Of a DNA stretch of 64,000 bases, positions 50,851-62,689 are shown one piece after another (within the stretch, counting starts at the first letter, position 1; every line of letters begins with the position of its first letter). Under the pieces are notes generated by a model. The model saw nothing but the letters and a program-made list of their open reading frames with translations. It made no database searches and was not told the DNA's origin. The DNA is from Chaenocephalus aceratus (lineage: Eukaryota; Chordata; Actinopteri; Perciformes; Channichthyidae): assembly GCA_023974075.1 (NCBI GenBank), contig CM043793.1:3606001-3670000 (forward strand). Reading direction: 5' to 3'. A program made the position numbers and the translations under genes.

Positions 50851-52464
50851 TGGAGGTGTTACAGGCAGGGGTGGGTGGGTGGGAGTAAGTGAGAGAAACT
50901 CTCTGGAGAGATTCAAACCTTTGCACACAATTTACAAGCACACAAACCTATATAACATTTCAGGAAAGTGAAAAGCCCCAAAACATAATAAAGAACTGTA
51001 TCAAGTCCGTTTATCTGAACTCTTCATTAAAGCGATCAGTGTTTTCCAGTAAAGCTTGCCATGTGTGTCCTAAGAGTGTCTTCCTGCTCGGCAGCGAGGG
51101 AGGAGTGTGTGAGAAAAGTGCTCTGTGTTATTCCAGGCATTAGCTCATGTAGTGAGGTGTTGGTTGGAACAAGGCAGCCATTATGCTGAGAGAACTGTGC
51201 TCCAGCTTTTCACTGGCCATCAGTTATCAAGCTGGCTTTTCAGGCACACGAGCGTCATATCTGTGAGGACGACTTAGCAACAAGTGACTAGCTCGCAAAG
51301 AGTGAAAGACAAGGAGGCCACTGCGTATTTAGAGAGTGTTTACTCAATGTCAGGGTTTCTGAAGCTGTCTGATATTAATTGAAAATTAAGTGAATGACGA
51401 AGAGAGAGGCAGATGTAGACGATACGCCTTAAAGTGCTTTTTAAAAGTGAAAAGTTATTTGCTTAGGTTGTGTGCTCAGGCAGATATTCACATTGAGGGG
51501 CGTGGGCAGCTGAGAGTGAGGGTGGAAAAGTGATGGCAGCCTGAGGTGGTGTGAGAGAAAAGCTGAATGAAGAAAGTGGAATGTGTCGTGTCAGGGGACG
51601 TCCTGGGAATGTATTGCATTGATTTAATCTTTGCACCGGTCAGTGTCATTAAGTCATGCAGCCAATGAAACATGTAGCCTTCTTATCCGTTCTGAGACAC
51701 ACCTTATCTCAAATAAACACTTCTTACCTTTAGCATACATTCACAGTGAGATAGGGCGGATTGAGTTACCGCCGCCCCAACCCCCCCACATCCCGGACTC
51801 TTAATCCTGCAGGTAGAGCCGGCTCTGCTCCACAGGAACAAAGGGCGGCTGTTCGCCCAGAGGTCCTCTGCTCCGTCGGGGCACCAGTCATCGTCCCCCC
51901 AGGAACTGGGCAGGGCTGATGACAGTCTGTATTTGGATACATGCTGAGAGGCCCTTCATTGGGTCTGACCACGGTGAAGGTAGAGCTTTGTGTACTGCAA
52001 GAACACACTCTTTATCCTGCCAAATATAATGCCATCCCCATTGAAATATATACAGCAGCTATGTATACATTAGGGAAGGGACAACTCTCCTTTTCATTGG
52101 CTGTTGCTGTGAGGAGGCTCGTACTATAGTTGAATGGCCGTGGTAGAGATATCAGTACTTAACATTGATTTTGATCAGCTATGTATCAATCAAGTGGATG
52201 CTTTCCCAGCTGTTGTGAAAAAGTATTAATATATACAGTCTATGGTATTAATATGTCTTTAGAAACTTCTGAATCATGTTTGGAGAGGCTCTCCTGTTCT
52301 GAGATCTGTCTTACACTCTTTCGTCTGACTAAAGCTCCTCCTCTCATCTTAACCTGAAAGTTATCTCAGTGTGATCTGCACTAGAACAATTAGGAATTCG
52401 ATTTGACTTTATTTTACTTAGCAGTGGTTGCACACGACAAATGTATCTAAATCAATATATGGAT
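50851..52464. other. Intergenic between two inverted MITEs
   Basis: No coding sequence is assigned. A possible exon-like GC-rich patch lies at 51770-51960 (see rejected items). Confidence 0.4.
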
Positions 52465-52790
52465 ATTAAAGAGGCTCTTTTGTGCTTTTTAGGGTTTTCC
52501 CTTCCTCCAAATGTCCACCTGCCTGAAACGCCTCCATTGGACTCCTTTGTTTATTCTGTAACATAATGACATCACTATGTAAGCCTCACGCTTCTATTGG
52601 CCAGTGCTCCAACACATTGTACGAGATATATGTAAGCAGTGGATCAAACACAACAGAGCCGGCCAGCTAACCAATCAGAGCAGACTGGGCTCTGGTTTCA
52701 GACAGAGGGTGAAAAGAGGTGCTGAGAACAATAAAGAGCTTTTTGAACATTAAAGCACGGAGACATGTCCCGGGAGAGACGGAAAGAGAT
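52465..52790. repeat. T2-like MITE, plus orientation
   Basis: TATTAAAGAGGCTCTTTTGTGC, CCATTGGACTCCTTTGTTTA, AACACAACAGAGCCGGCCAG, GAGGTGCTGAGAACAATAAA and AGACATGTCCCGGGAGA are the inverted counterparts of 50555-50850. Sequence similarity is moderate. Confidence 0.6.
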
Positions 52791-55700
52791 TATGCAACCA
52801 TGTGCTTTTTTGTACATTCAGATTAATTGAATGGTTGACTATCTGCATACTTAAATTACATTTTATTAAACATTATTAGCAATATTTTTGTATTTTAACC
52901 TTTAATATATATCAACCAAATAGGTTTTACATACATTACTTCAGACTTGCGAAGTAATGTATGGCATGTAACAGGATTATATAATAAGCATACAAAGCGG
53001 TAACTGTTGAAAAGGATCATGTTCTCTCTTCTCTGTCAGCTGTTCTGTTCTGTAGGATAATACTTTCAGTGTGAACACGTCTACTGCCTGAATCTGCTTT
53101 ATGGTTTTCACTTTCTTTGCTTCATCTGTTCTGTTTTTAATTCAGCAGGTGAACCTGTATGTTCATAGTATAGTGTGTGTGAGCTTAACTGTGTGTGTTC
53201 AACTAAACGTCAGAGCCATTTTAATTACAGAGCACCAAGGCAAATAAAGAAGAACAGGAAGAAGTAAGAAGGAAGCCATTCACGCATGGGAACCGATCAG
53301 TCATCTGCAATAGCAGCAATGAGCCGGTGTTGAATGTCAGATTGGACGCGGTCCCGTTGCATACCTGCTGCCGGACCGTCCAGAGCAGTCCGTCGCGTTC
53401 CTTAGCTGCTCCGGGCGCTTGGCCAATCATTTCCTCTTTGCAGAATAAACAATGTTGGAACAGTGGGTCTAATGTAATTACCTCCAGCAGGAAAGGTTGT
53501 TCTTAATATCTTGTATTTTTAAAGCCAAGAAACGCTACAAAACAAACCACAAATTAAATGAGAATGTGGATGGGGTACGGAGGGGCTAGCCAAAAGTTCT
53601 GCTGAAACTCAATCATAAATTCACAGACTTGGAAGATGACTCAGCAACTCTTTGGGAAAGAGGTCTTAATGAGCCAGGGGAAACAGCTTGGATCCGCTCC
53701 AACATACCAGAGCAGAGAAAGAATGATGCTTATTGTTCATTGTACCTGCAGATAGACACGCACGTTAGAGCAGGGGGTTTCTCATTCAGATTCCACCTGG
53801 CCTCGACCAACCCTGTACTCCGTAGAGCAGCCATGAATTGAGTTTATTGTGAGGAGCAGGCGGGAGGAGGGGGGGGGGGCACTGCAGTGAAACATTTACA
53901 ACTTCTGCAAACACGTCCATGCTAATGAAGCAAAGAGAAGTTCCGCTGTGGTCCATCTGCAGGGCTCCAGTGGTGACACTCCCATTAGGGAAGAGAAGAT
54001 GTCACGAACTAGTCCGTTATCCGTGAGCAGGTCTTCTCATAAGATAAGAGCGTTCGATCATCACACGATGCTCGGCTCAGCGGGGGGACTGTGCCCTTTT
54101 ATGGAGTTCTCGATTGATGTTATATGTTCCTAAAGAGGAACACTTTGCGGATGAGTACTTCCAATTTGGCAGCATATTTTTATTAGACCCTCACTGCTGA
54201 TAAACTCCCACGTCTCTGAGCACATCACGTGCGTCACTTTGTTCATGTTTCCAACACCCACGCCCGTCAAACACTCCGACTCCACGGACTCTCTGTTTGC
54301 TCTTTGGGTGTGCCACATGATGAGTGTTTCTTTGGGGACATTGAGAAGGTTCCTCCCGTTACATTGTGCTCCTGGTGTGTACACATCCTTGTGGCAACAT
54401 TTGCAGGGATACTGCAGTCTGAGCCGGAGCGAGGCGTGGTGTCATCATCAGCTGCCTAACATTGGGTCTGGTTAGCCAGTTGATGGGAAACCCACCCAGA
54501 AGAGAGTGGGCTATCCTGGGGTGTCAGATCAAGTAAAGCAAGTGGCGGTTATAGACCATCTTTACTGGGCCAGTTCAGTATAAAGTCATATACAACAACA
54601 TCACATAAAACACAATTATTGGTGTTTGTTTAGTAACATACTTTTCGCAAATGTCCAAGATACCATTTTATTTCATTATATAATATATAATATTAAATCT
54701 GTTAGCTCCACAACAGTATTTGCTGCAACACTATCAGCAATTGTATTATGATAATTGTTATAAGGGGGCCCTGGGGGTCCGAGTTCAGTGTAACAGGGGC
54801 ACTGGCCTTGTACTTGTACGTTACAACTTTACTTGAGTATTTTCGACTTTTACTCCACTACATTTATTTTACAGCTTTAGTTACGAGTGACTTTTAAAAT
54901 ATGGTGCTTAAAGGAGCCATTCTGCATAATGAGTATTTTTACTTTTGGTTCTTAAAATATATTTTTTGATGCAAATACTTTTGTACTGTTACTTAAGTAC
55001 ACTTTTAAATGCACTTATTTTACTTATAACTCAGTGCTTTTGCACTATAGTATTGCTACTTTCACTTACGTAAATAAACTGATGAATTCTTCTGGCCTGC
55101 TTGTGAATGCTGGCCAGGTGGGATGGGGGGGTTCTTTGGAGGCCTCTCTGCTGTATTCTGACAGACAGAATGATCACACTAATTTCATCCACTTTGTATC
55201 AGTCTTGTTAAGTCATCAGTATTTGGAGCCAAGTCTGCAGGCAGCCAGAGAGAGAATGAAAAGAGCACTTACTGTGGAGACGCAGGGGAACGACTGCAGG
55301 GCCAGAACTTCTTATACAGGCCTGTTGAAGCATTGTAAACAACAAACACATGGCATCGTGTGCATCCTTACGCCTGGCAACACACTGGACACAGAGCCAT
55401 TTTGTATTTGTGGTTCAAATCAATGTATATGCAAGGAACCACCTGTCTGTGTGTTTGACTCATCCAGACAATCAAATACCTGTTTAGCTGTACCATAGTT
55501 CACTAAATGAATGCCAACATATTGGAGAGCAGTGTCTGACAGTCTTTCAAACATTGTATTATTGTAAACAAAAAGCCAGAGCCTTTCAATGAGCTTCATG
55601 CCAAACCACCCATAAGAAGCATCATACTTTTATTCAGCAATAAATACATCAGCAGAAATCTCAACCATCGAAACTCAACCTCAATTTATGTTTTCATGAC

Positions 55701-55850
55701 AAAAAAACCTGAAAAACAAACTTGTGTGGAGCAGTAGCTGAACAGAACACACGAGGAAAACAGTCTTTGGTATTTCTAACCTCAATGTAAGAGTCTGGAA
55801 CCCACATGCACACTGTACTGGGATGGCATTTCCTTAGATAATACACATTC
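52791..55850. other. Intergenic with MITE fragment
   Basis: No gene is supported; several short ORFs lack domains. A hAT-like MITE fragment with ACTTTACTTGAGTATTTTCG and AAGTACACTTTTAAATGCAC is at about 54790-55075. A G-run is at 53869-53879. Confidence 0.4.
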
Positions 55851-55852
55851 GT

Positions 55853-55853
55853 T

Positions 55854-55896
<43 letters not shown>

Positions 55897-56085
55897 GTTT
55901 ATTTATAGCCCAATATCACAAATGTTACATTTGTCTCAGTGGTCTTCACAGTGTGTACAGAATATCAGTATGACAATACGACACCCTCTGTCCTCACACC
56001 CTCTGTCCTCAGACCCTCTGTCCTCAGACCCTCACATCGTACAAGGAAACACTTCCAGAGAAAACCCAGTTTAAAGGGGAAAAAA
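55853..56085 (-). repeat. LINE L2/Rex-like 3' tail fragment
   Basis: (AATC)n at 55855-55895 followed by TTTATTTATAGCCCAATATC, CACAGTGTGTACAGAATATC and tandem CCTCTGTCCTCAGA. Matches 37822-38010, same minus orientation; about 1 kb downstream of gcnt4. Confidence 0.85.
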
Positions 56086-56713
56086 GGCACTTGTATTTCT
56101 TTCTTCTGTTACTGATCCAATTATTGATGTGGTAGTTGAAAGTAAAACAATTATAAGAATGAATGAAATCATGTGGAAAGGCAGCACCCTGCTGCAACAT
56201 GTTGGTGGAGAGACAATTGAAATACCTCCGGGAACGATATTAGACAAACATGTTCCTTTAAAGTAAAGTAGAAGACCTCATTTTGAAGAATGATCCCTCC
56301 CTGTGTTTAATCAAAGATTACTGATCAGATGTTGCAAGTGGTTCACACACTTACAAACCTGAAATGTTGAGATTAATTAAATATCCTGTCACCAGATCAC
56401 ACATAACTGTATTAGTTCAACTTAATATCATTGCAACCTAATACAGTTATGTGACATTTGTTGACATAATACATTTAATTAAAGTCAACATTTCAGTTTT
56501 TTCACTGCATGCAACATCTGCAAAGTGACGAGCAAGTGGACCACCGACAGGCGGAATGTGTTCCATGAAATGCAGTCGAGGCAAACAAAGTGACAATACT
56601 CAAGTAAAGTGCCTGCATCTCACAATTGTGCAACACATAAGTCCATGTCCTCTGATGTCAATGTTAATATAATAAATACTGGACCTATCCTCTCGTTTGC
56701 TTTTCCTTGGGTA

Positions 56714-57991
56714 TCATGTTTGCACGTTTTGACGTTTCTCCATCAGCTTCTCCTCCAAACACTTGATCAGAATCGGATCCACTTTGGGGTCGAATTTGTT
56801 AGCGAACCAGTGTCCATAGTTCAGGAGCCAGCGCAGCTCCGCCGCTCCGTAGATGCAAACACTCCGCATGTGTGTCCCCGTGCAGGCGGGGTACAGATTC
56901 CCTTCTAAATAGTTCCATTTGACTAGTCGTGTCTTACTCCTCAGATCTGTAACGTCAGCCTCTGATCGGGGAATGTGTCCTGGCACCCCGGGGACCCTGA
57001 CCAGGGTGGCCCAGAAGTGTTCATCTGGAGAGTATGTGTCAGCTGACCAAGCCAGGAAGTCCTTTGCCACCTGGCTGCTGCTAATGTAGCTCACGAAATC
57101 CTGTGAGAGGACAAAATACGCACTCCCGATGAACATCTCGATGCCGTGAGGGGGGACATCTTTGAGCGCTGTGGTTTTGACAGGAAGACGACGGTACTCA
57201 TAAGGAACATTTTTCAGCTCGTGCTTGAAGCTGTAGCGCTGCTTCTTCAGCTCGCTGGGCCGGCTGGACTCCAGCATGTTGCTGCCGTTCAGCTGCTTCA
57301 GCTCCATCACCAGCTCATAGTTGGACTTGAGAGGAAAGTCCTGGCCACACAGGTTGATAACGTACTTCCACTTGACCTCTGACTTGAGCAGGTCAGAGAG
57401 GCAGTTCAGGTCAGCATTCAGCCGGCTGATGTGGGCATATTGCACAGACTCTAGCTTTGAGGCGATGAACACATTTGGAACACACCGAGCCAGGTTGGTC
57501 ACGGCCTTTATGAACGCTGGGGAGGACTTCTGATCATAGTGGATGCAGTAGATGTTTGTAGGGGCATAGATGGCATGGAGAATCCGCTCCACCATGGGTG
57601 CATTCTTGTGCACCACCAGGGAGTAAGCCAATGGGAAGCTGTGCTCGGCATTCGACACTGGAGCCTCATGGTATCCTCTTGTTCTGATGAACGCTTGGCA
57701 GTCTGAGGTCAAACTCACAGTGCTGTCATCGTCCACATCAACGATGACTTTACGCTTTATCTCCAGAGCTTTGCCGATCTCCACAGGGTCCAGCTCGTAG
57801 ATGGCGGTGCAGTTGATGTCGTACCTTCTGGACAAGCTGACAGAGATTCCATAGGGCTCGATGTAGACGCTGTCCCTCACTGTCACTTTAATGTAGACCA
57901 GCTTGAGCAGACACACCGCCAGCAGAGACAGAGAAAACAGGAAGCACCTGTGTCTCAATCTATGTGTGGAGTAGGCACATCTTATTTTCAT
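56714..57991 (-). CDS. gcnt4: Core-2 beta-1,6-N-acetylglucosaminyltransferase, GCNT4-like
   Basis: The 425-residue protein is a type II Golgi glycosyltransferase that adds GlcNAc in beta-1,6 linkage to GalNAc of O-glycans (core 2). It has a short basic cytosolic tail ([15 protein letters not shown]), a signal-anchor ([19 protein letters not shown], residues about 16-34), a stem, and the GT14 catalytic domain: [106 protein letters not shown] and [20 protein letters not shown]. Family cysteines are retained. Coding part in one exon, as in known GCNT genes. Start: the ATG at 57991 is chosen, because an acceptor TTGGTTCCCAG lies directly before AATG; the upstream ATG at 58054 would be intronic. 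GCNT4 is preferred over GCNT1/3 by overall resemblance. Confidence 0.95.
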   Translation of the reverse strand: MKIRCAYSTHRLRHRCFLFSLSLLAVCLLKLVYIKVTVRDSVYIEPYGISVSLSRRYDINCTAIYELDPVEIGKALEIKRKVIVDVDDDSTVSLTSDCQAFIRTRGYHEAPVSNAEHSFPLAYSLVVHKNAPMVERILHAIYAPTNIYCIHYDQKSSPAFIKAVTNLARCVPNVFIASKLESVQYAHISRLNADLNCLSDLLKSEVKWKYVINLCGQDFPLKSNYELVMELKQLNGSNMLESSRPSELKKQRYSFKHELKNVPYEYRRLPVKTTALKDVPPHGIEMFIGSAYFVLSQDFVSYISSSQVAKDFLAWSADTYSPDEHFWATLVRVPGVPGHIPRSEADVTDLRSKTRLVKWNYLEGNLYPACTGTHMRSVCIYGAAELRWLLNYGHWFANKFDPKVDPILIKCLEEKLMEKRQNVQT

Positions 57992-58209
57992 TCTGGGAAC
58001 CAATGGATACAAAAAGACAGTTACTACAAGAACCTCAATTTGAGAAGTATCCATTTGAGGTATCCTAAGTCAATTATTTGAAGTCAGTCGTGGGACATTA
58101 CACTGGAACTTTAAGTTTTCTGAACACATCAGGCATGTTGTATCTGGTGACTGTGTTTTGTCGGTAGGTCAATAGTTTGAGCAGCTGTTTGTGGTCTTAA
58201 CGAGCCTAC

Positions 58210-58280
58210 CTTGCTCTCTAAGGGTGTCTCTGAGCGGCTCTCCTGCCATGCAGAGTCCTCCTGCAGCTCCACATCAGAAC
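58210..58280 (-). other. gcnt4: Proposed non-coding 5' exon 2 of gcnt4
   Basis: On minus: acceptor TTGTGTTAAG (58281-58290), 71 bp, then donor GAGAGCAAG|GTAGGC (58210/58209). This would splice to the coding exon at 57992. It is a splice-signal-based guess. Confidence 0.35.
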
Positions 58281-58360
58281 CTTAACACAATGAAACACAT
58301 GCATGTATTGAGTGGAAGGGGAAACACAGGGAAAGGACAATGGTGTGATACACAAGTGTG

Positions 58361-58790
58361 CAGTGGTGGGAACAAACTAAGTACATTTACTCAAGTACTG
58401 TACTTAAGTACAATTGTGGGGTACTTGTACTTTAGTTGAGTATTTCCATTTTATGTTACTTTATACTTCTACATTTAAATATTGCAATATTACTCCAGTA
58501 CATTTATTTTTACAAAATGCATCTCTATAAATTCAAATAGTGGACTACATCTAAGTCACAAAAGAGTCAAATTAGTAAAATATATTTGTAGTCCAAGTCC
58601 ATCAGTTTCTCTACAACAGTAAAATGCTACTTGATACAACAATATCATCTAGAAATGTCACATATATAAATATAATTACTTTGTACTTACTAAGTAGGCC
58701 TACATTTAGCTGATAATAGTAGTGTAGTTTTACTCAAGTTAGATTTTGAATGGAGGACGTTTACTTGTTAAATACTTCTATTTGCGCAGT
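58361..58790. repeat. hAT-like MITE in gcnt4 intron
   Basis: CAGTGGTGGGAACAAACTAA start, then GTACTGTACTTAAGTACAAT and further AAGTACTTGTACTTTAG repeats. The right end is uncertain. Confidence 0.5.
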
Positions 58791-59078
58791 CATGTGAATG
58801 CATCATGAACAGTGACAACTGAAAACTTGTTAAACTCTAAAACTAAACTTTTTAGCTTTTGTTTTAGAAAATGCATTTTAGTTACTTCTGTACTCACATT
58901 ACATCGTCTGCTGTCTTACACAAACCTTTCCTCAAGCGTTTTCAATTCAATTTCTTGATGCAAGCTCTTTAGTACAGCCTTGTTAATAAATTAAACTTTT
59001 AAAAAGTGATAAGGTCCAAATCAGACGTTTCAAAAAGTGGTGGGGTGAAGTCCTCAATGTGAGCGACACATATAGGAG

Positions 59079-59609
59079 CAGAGGTGAGAGAAGTACTCAG
59101 ATATTGTACTTAAGTAAAAGTACCAGAGTGTAGGAATACAAGTAAAAGTCCTGCATTCAAAAGGTTACTCATGTAAAATTAAAAAAGTATTGGCATCAAG
59201 ATATACTTAAAGTACCAAAAGTAAAAGTAGTCGTTGTGCAGATTGGTTCATTTTCAGAATAATAAATATGATATGTTTTATAATGATTGATCATGAAAGT
59301 GTTCTCAAAGCTGGTGAAGGTGCAGCTAGTCTGAAGTACTTTGTAGACTGCAGGGTAGCTGGTGGATTTACTCCAGGTGGAACTAAAGTCTGATTTAACA
59401 CTTGATTATATTTCACATCCTTCATCCACATCTGTAAAGTCACTAAAGGTATTAATACATGTAGTGGAGTAGAAGTAAACACTTTAACTCTGAATTGTAC
59501 AAGAGAAGAAGTAGCATACAATGGAAATACTCAAGTAAAGTACAAGTATCTCAACATTGTACTTAAGTACAGTACTTGGGTAAATGTAGTTAGTGTCTTC
59601 CCACCTCTG
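59079..59609. mobile_element. hAT-like MITE in gcnt4 intron, 531 bp
   Basis: Inverted ends CAGAGGTGAGAGAAGTACTC (59079) and ...GTCTTCCCACCTCTG (59609), with interior ATTGTACTTAAGTAAAAGTA and ACATTGTACTTAAGTACAGT near both ends. The flanking 8 bp do not form a clear TSD. Confidence 0.7.
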
Positions 59610-59815
59610 GTGAGGATCACTTCCAGTCGGGAATCAGACTCCTTTTGGTTAAGTTAAGATTTCCTTCGTTACGCATCGGACGGCTGTCTTTCACTCTGTA
59701 AGGAATCACATGATGAGGCACTGTCCCACCGCAGTCTGTCCGGGAGCATCTATACACCAGGACACGGTATCGACTGATGACCAGTTAACGATAGTCGAGG
59801 CAGCAGACAACTTAC

Positions 59816-60000
59816 CAGCCAAGGCGCGTAAAGAGAGTGCCAGAGTTGCCGTGTGCTATGTCCGGGGCTCCATCGCGGACTGGAGCGGCGGAGAGGAGCC
59901 ATAAGCGGAAAGGAGTGGCGGGGGGGGGGGGGGGAAGAGTCCGCCTACCGCCCGGCCACGTGCAGCACATCACCAGCACCCGATACATTCAGCACTCACT
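59816..60000 (-). other. gcnt4: Proposed promoter/first non-coding exon of gcnt4
   Basis: A GC-rich patch containing GGAGCGGCGG and a G-run (59921-59932) ends on minus in a near-consensus donor CTTGGCTG|GTAAGT at 59816/59815. CpG-rich sequence 1.8 kb upstream of the coding exon fits a first exon with promoter. No TATA box or start site can be fixed. Confidence 0.35.
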
Positions 60001-61148
60001 CTCCAATGATTAACCCAAGGCGCAGCTTCTCATATCAGTAACACACTTCCCCATCATCAGTGTGTCCATGTGTACGGTAAACAGTGCAGGGCCTCACACA
60101 GCACACCCACAGATCCATCAAATATTTATTGTTTTTGCTTAAATGCAGTTGAACAGTTTACAATTTTTTTAAATAACAATAACAGAAGTACCTAAGCATC
60201 CTTAAAATACACAAATGAGAAATGAGAAACACTCAAAGGGGTGTTTCAGGGAAGTAACAGAGTCCACAATGGGTACACACTGAAAAAAAAAGTTCTTTGG
60301 ATTTACTCGATTTGAATGTGTACATTGGTCCACACCATGAGAATGTGAAAAACTGACACATTTTTGCTTGTCAAACCATCATATACTATTCACATCAGAC
60401 CCTAGAAATAATCGTGTTGATTCAACATATTTTTCAGCTACTGCAATCCCATTTTATTGAGAAATGTTAAAGCAATTTCATCACGTTCTGTTTATTTAAT
60501 TTTGACCTGTAATTCTAACATGATTTTTTCATGCTATTATTCAAATATATTGTGTATGTTTTAAGCTATTTCATCATGTTCTGGTTGCTAGATTTTGACC
60601 AGTACATTTAACTTGAATTTTTCATGCTAATATTATTAAAATGTATTATGCGTGTTTAAAGCAATTTCAAATATGATTAGCTAAGTCTATCTCATTCAAA
60701 TACATTGCACACATAGCTTCCAATGGAGGCAAATACAAAATCAAGCAGTTCTGTATCAAAACACTTTATTGAGCTTTAAATAAGCAACAAGAATACCACT
60801 ATACACACACTTCGGTACATTCAAACTACTCTCCATTATGTGGTTTAATTCGGGGTTTTACCCTTTTCACAGTAACAATAGAATTTATAAAATATATATA
60901 TTTTTAAACAATTAAAAGAGTTGCTACAGCACAGGCAATATAGAAAAACACTGCAGCATGGAACATTGAATAATTAAAGCATGGAACTGCTTTAACCTGA
61001 ACATTTGTGACATAAAATGACTTGTGGTGGCATCAGTCTAGGAACAATAAGAGTGAACAGGCTGAACAGTTCCTTACATTCTCAGCAGGGGGGGGGGGGT
61101 GCTAGATAAAAGATTTCAGACACATGCAGGATTGACAGGTTTCTTATA
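60001..61148. other. Intergenic, AT-rich
   Basis: No gene is seen. Repeated TTTAAGCAATTTCAT/ATTTTGACC patterns at 60460-60690 suggest an old low-complexity or satellite-like duplication. Confidence 0.4.
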
Positions 61149-61652
61149 TGTCATAGTCTGCTCCATCATCCACCAGTAGTTTTCCATTCACCTGTCTCAC
61201 CTGTTTTCCACACCCACTCGTTAACTCACTCTCTTTCTCTTCTGCACCCATTAGCTTCTGCCAGTATTGAAACCCGCACCTTACACACACTCTTTGCCAG
61301 ATTGTACTTTGCCTCATGCTTGTCTCTCCCGCGTTCAAAACTAGATTGCCTACCCGGTTCCGACCCTGCCTGTCCCCGACCTGCCTGCTCTGCCTGTTTC
61401 CTGATCCTGCCTGTCCCTCGACTATCCTGCCTGCTCTGCCTGTTATCCGACCCTGCCTGTATCCACGCTGACCGCCTCGCTTACTCCCTGACCCTCTGCC
61501 TGTCCCTGACTCACCTTCTGCCCGCTGTCCTCCGGTGCGTTATACTGCCCGGTTGGTATTCCTCCGATCCAGTGGAATCTCCAATAAAGTATATTACCAA
61601 TTCTCCTTGGTTTCTCGAGTGCTGCATTTGGGTTCTCCTTAAGATTGTGACA
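61149..61652 (+). mobile_element. Solo LTR, gypsy type, 504 bp
   Basis: Starts TGTCATAGTCTGCT (61149) and ends GATTGTGACA (61652); perfect 5-bp TSD TTATA (61144-61148 and 61653-61657). CT-rich body with CGACCCTGCCTGTCCCCGAC repeats; AATAAAG at about 61583 and GTGCTGCATTTGGGTTCTCC close to the end. A relative of 49725-50155. Confidence 0.92.
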
Positions 61653-61839
61653 TTATAATAGAGTCTCAAACACAAACACTAAAGACAGCAATGGTCTTTA
61701 AAATGGTCTCAGGTTAAAAACACAAGTTGTTGTATACAACAAATCCTAAAACATAACAGAGAAAAAATAACAGATTCAATTGTTTGGGGTTCCTTGCATG
61801 CAGCAGTCTCTGAACCGTTTCACTGAAGGAGCCTGTTTT

Positions 61840-62112
61840 TCAGAGCACTTGCTTTGATTGGGAGTCCAGTTCCATTATAAGGCTTTGGACTACTTCAAAG
61901 GTGTAGCGGAGGTCAGCAGGGTAGCTGATATTCTCTGAACTATATATTAGTCCGAACAGCATTACAAAAGCTAATGCTACATTATCCAGATTTGTCAAGA
62001 CTTTGACGCCTTCTAGAACGATCCCGATGTCCTCCGGTTCATCAGTGGAAGCATCTTTAAGAACATAAATCCCCACAGTCGTGTCCTTGATGGCGCCTTC
62101 ATCTGTGTCCTG
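61840..62112 (-). pseudogene. Unnamed fish gene family, last exon
   Basis: After an acceptor TTTTTTTACAG (62113-62123) the exon reads DTDEGAIKDTTVGIYVLKDA, GIVLEGVKVLTNLDNVALAF, VMLFGLIYSSENISYPADLR and YTFEVVQSLIMELDSQSKQV to a stop at 61840-61842. The pattern (IGIVLEG...VALAF-x-LFGLIY...YP-x-LRYTFEVVQ) is that of a large uncharacterised teleost family, often with many copies. Function is unknown. The preceding exon (62588-62689) is frameshifted, so this is probably a pseudogene. Confidence 0.7.
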
Positions 62113-62587
62113 TAAAAAAAACCCCGCAAAATGTAAGCAAATAAGACCTAAAACCAAGCCCCATCAAGAAAAAATGAAATAAAATAAGGGAAGGCATAGT
62201 ATAGATCTAGCCATGGCAAGTTGAACATTAATTACAGCAGAACATGAATCAATCTGGTGATCTTTAAGCTGGCTATGCCCTACTGAGTATAACAAGTGGG
62301 ACACGTCCTTGTGTGGCACTAGTTGCCGTGTTCACTTATTAGTTTGTTAAAATGCTCTAAGGTAAATATGTATGCAACTACTCCACAAGTATAATAGGAA
62401 AAATTGCAATTCCAAATGTATTAAGTTAATTCAAGCAGCAACGATGAAATATTGAATGTAATATTTCATAATATGAAACAAAAACCACCCACTATATTTT
62501 CAATGAACAATTTCAGCCCAAGAGATCATGTATGAAAACAAAAGTGAAGAGAAGTATAAAAGAAGCAGGCAGATTCATGTACATACC
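62113..62587 (-). other. Intron between the two exons of the unnamed gene
   Basis: Donor TATGTG|GTATGT on minus at 62588/62587 and acceptor TTTACAG at 62113. No other feature. Confidence 0.55.
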
Positions 62588-62689
62588 ACATATTCTCGCA
62601 CAAGGTCTTTGGATCTTCCGCCATGGAGATGCATAGTCCCTTGATGATAGACTCGCGTCCAGCATCCACATCATCACACTGAAAGTAAA
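62588..62689 (-). pseudogene. Unnamed fish gene family, penultimate exon, frameshifted
   Basis: After an acceptor TTTACTTTCAG (62690-62700) the reading CDDVDAGRESIIKGLCISMA and EDPKTL fits this family (ES-I-I-K-G-L-C-I-S motif). The last codons, which should read into REYV before the donor, are in another frame, because a single base seems to be lost at about 62605. The splice join to 62112 is in frame only for the shifted reading. No exons further upstream were recognised. Confidence 0.65.

Noticed and set aside
51766..52008. Possible conserved C-terminal exon on minus (GC-rich patch with an in-frame ending ...VEQSRLYLQD in one frame)
   Set aside because: Splice signals, frame and family do not agree in any one frame, and no neighbouring exons are recognisable.
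53221..53841. ORFs with fair codon appearance (53221-53430 minus; 53629-53841 plus)
   Set aside because: No recognised domain or neighbouring exons; length is within chance expectation.
57992..58054. Upstream ATG extending gcnt4 by 21 residues
   Set aside because: The added residues do not resemble the GCNT4 N-terminus and an acceptor lies between them and the ATG at 57991.
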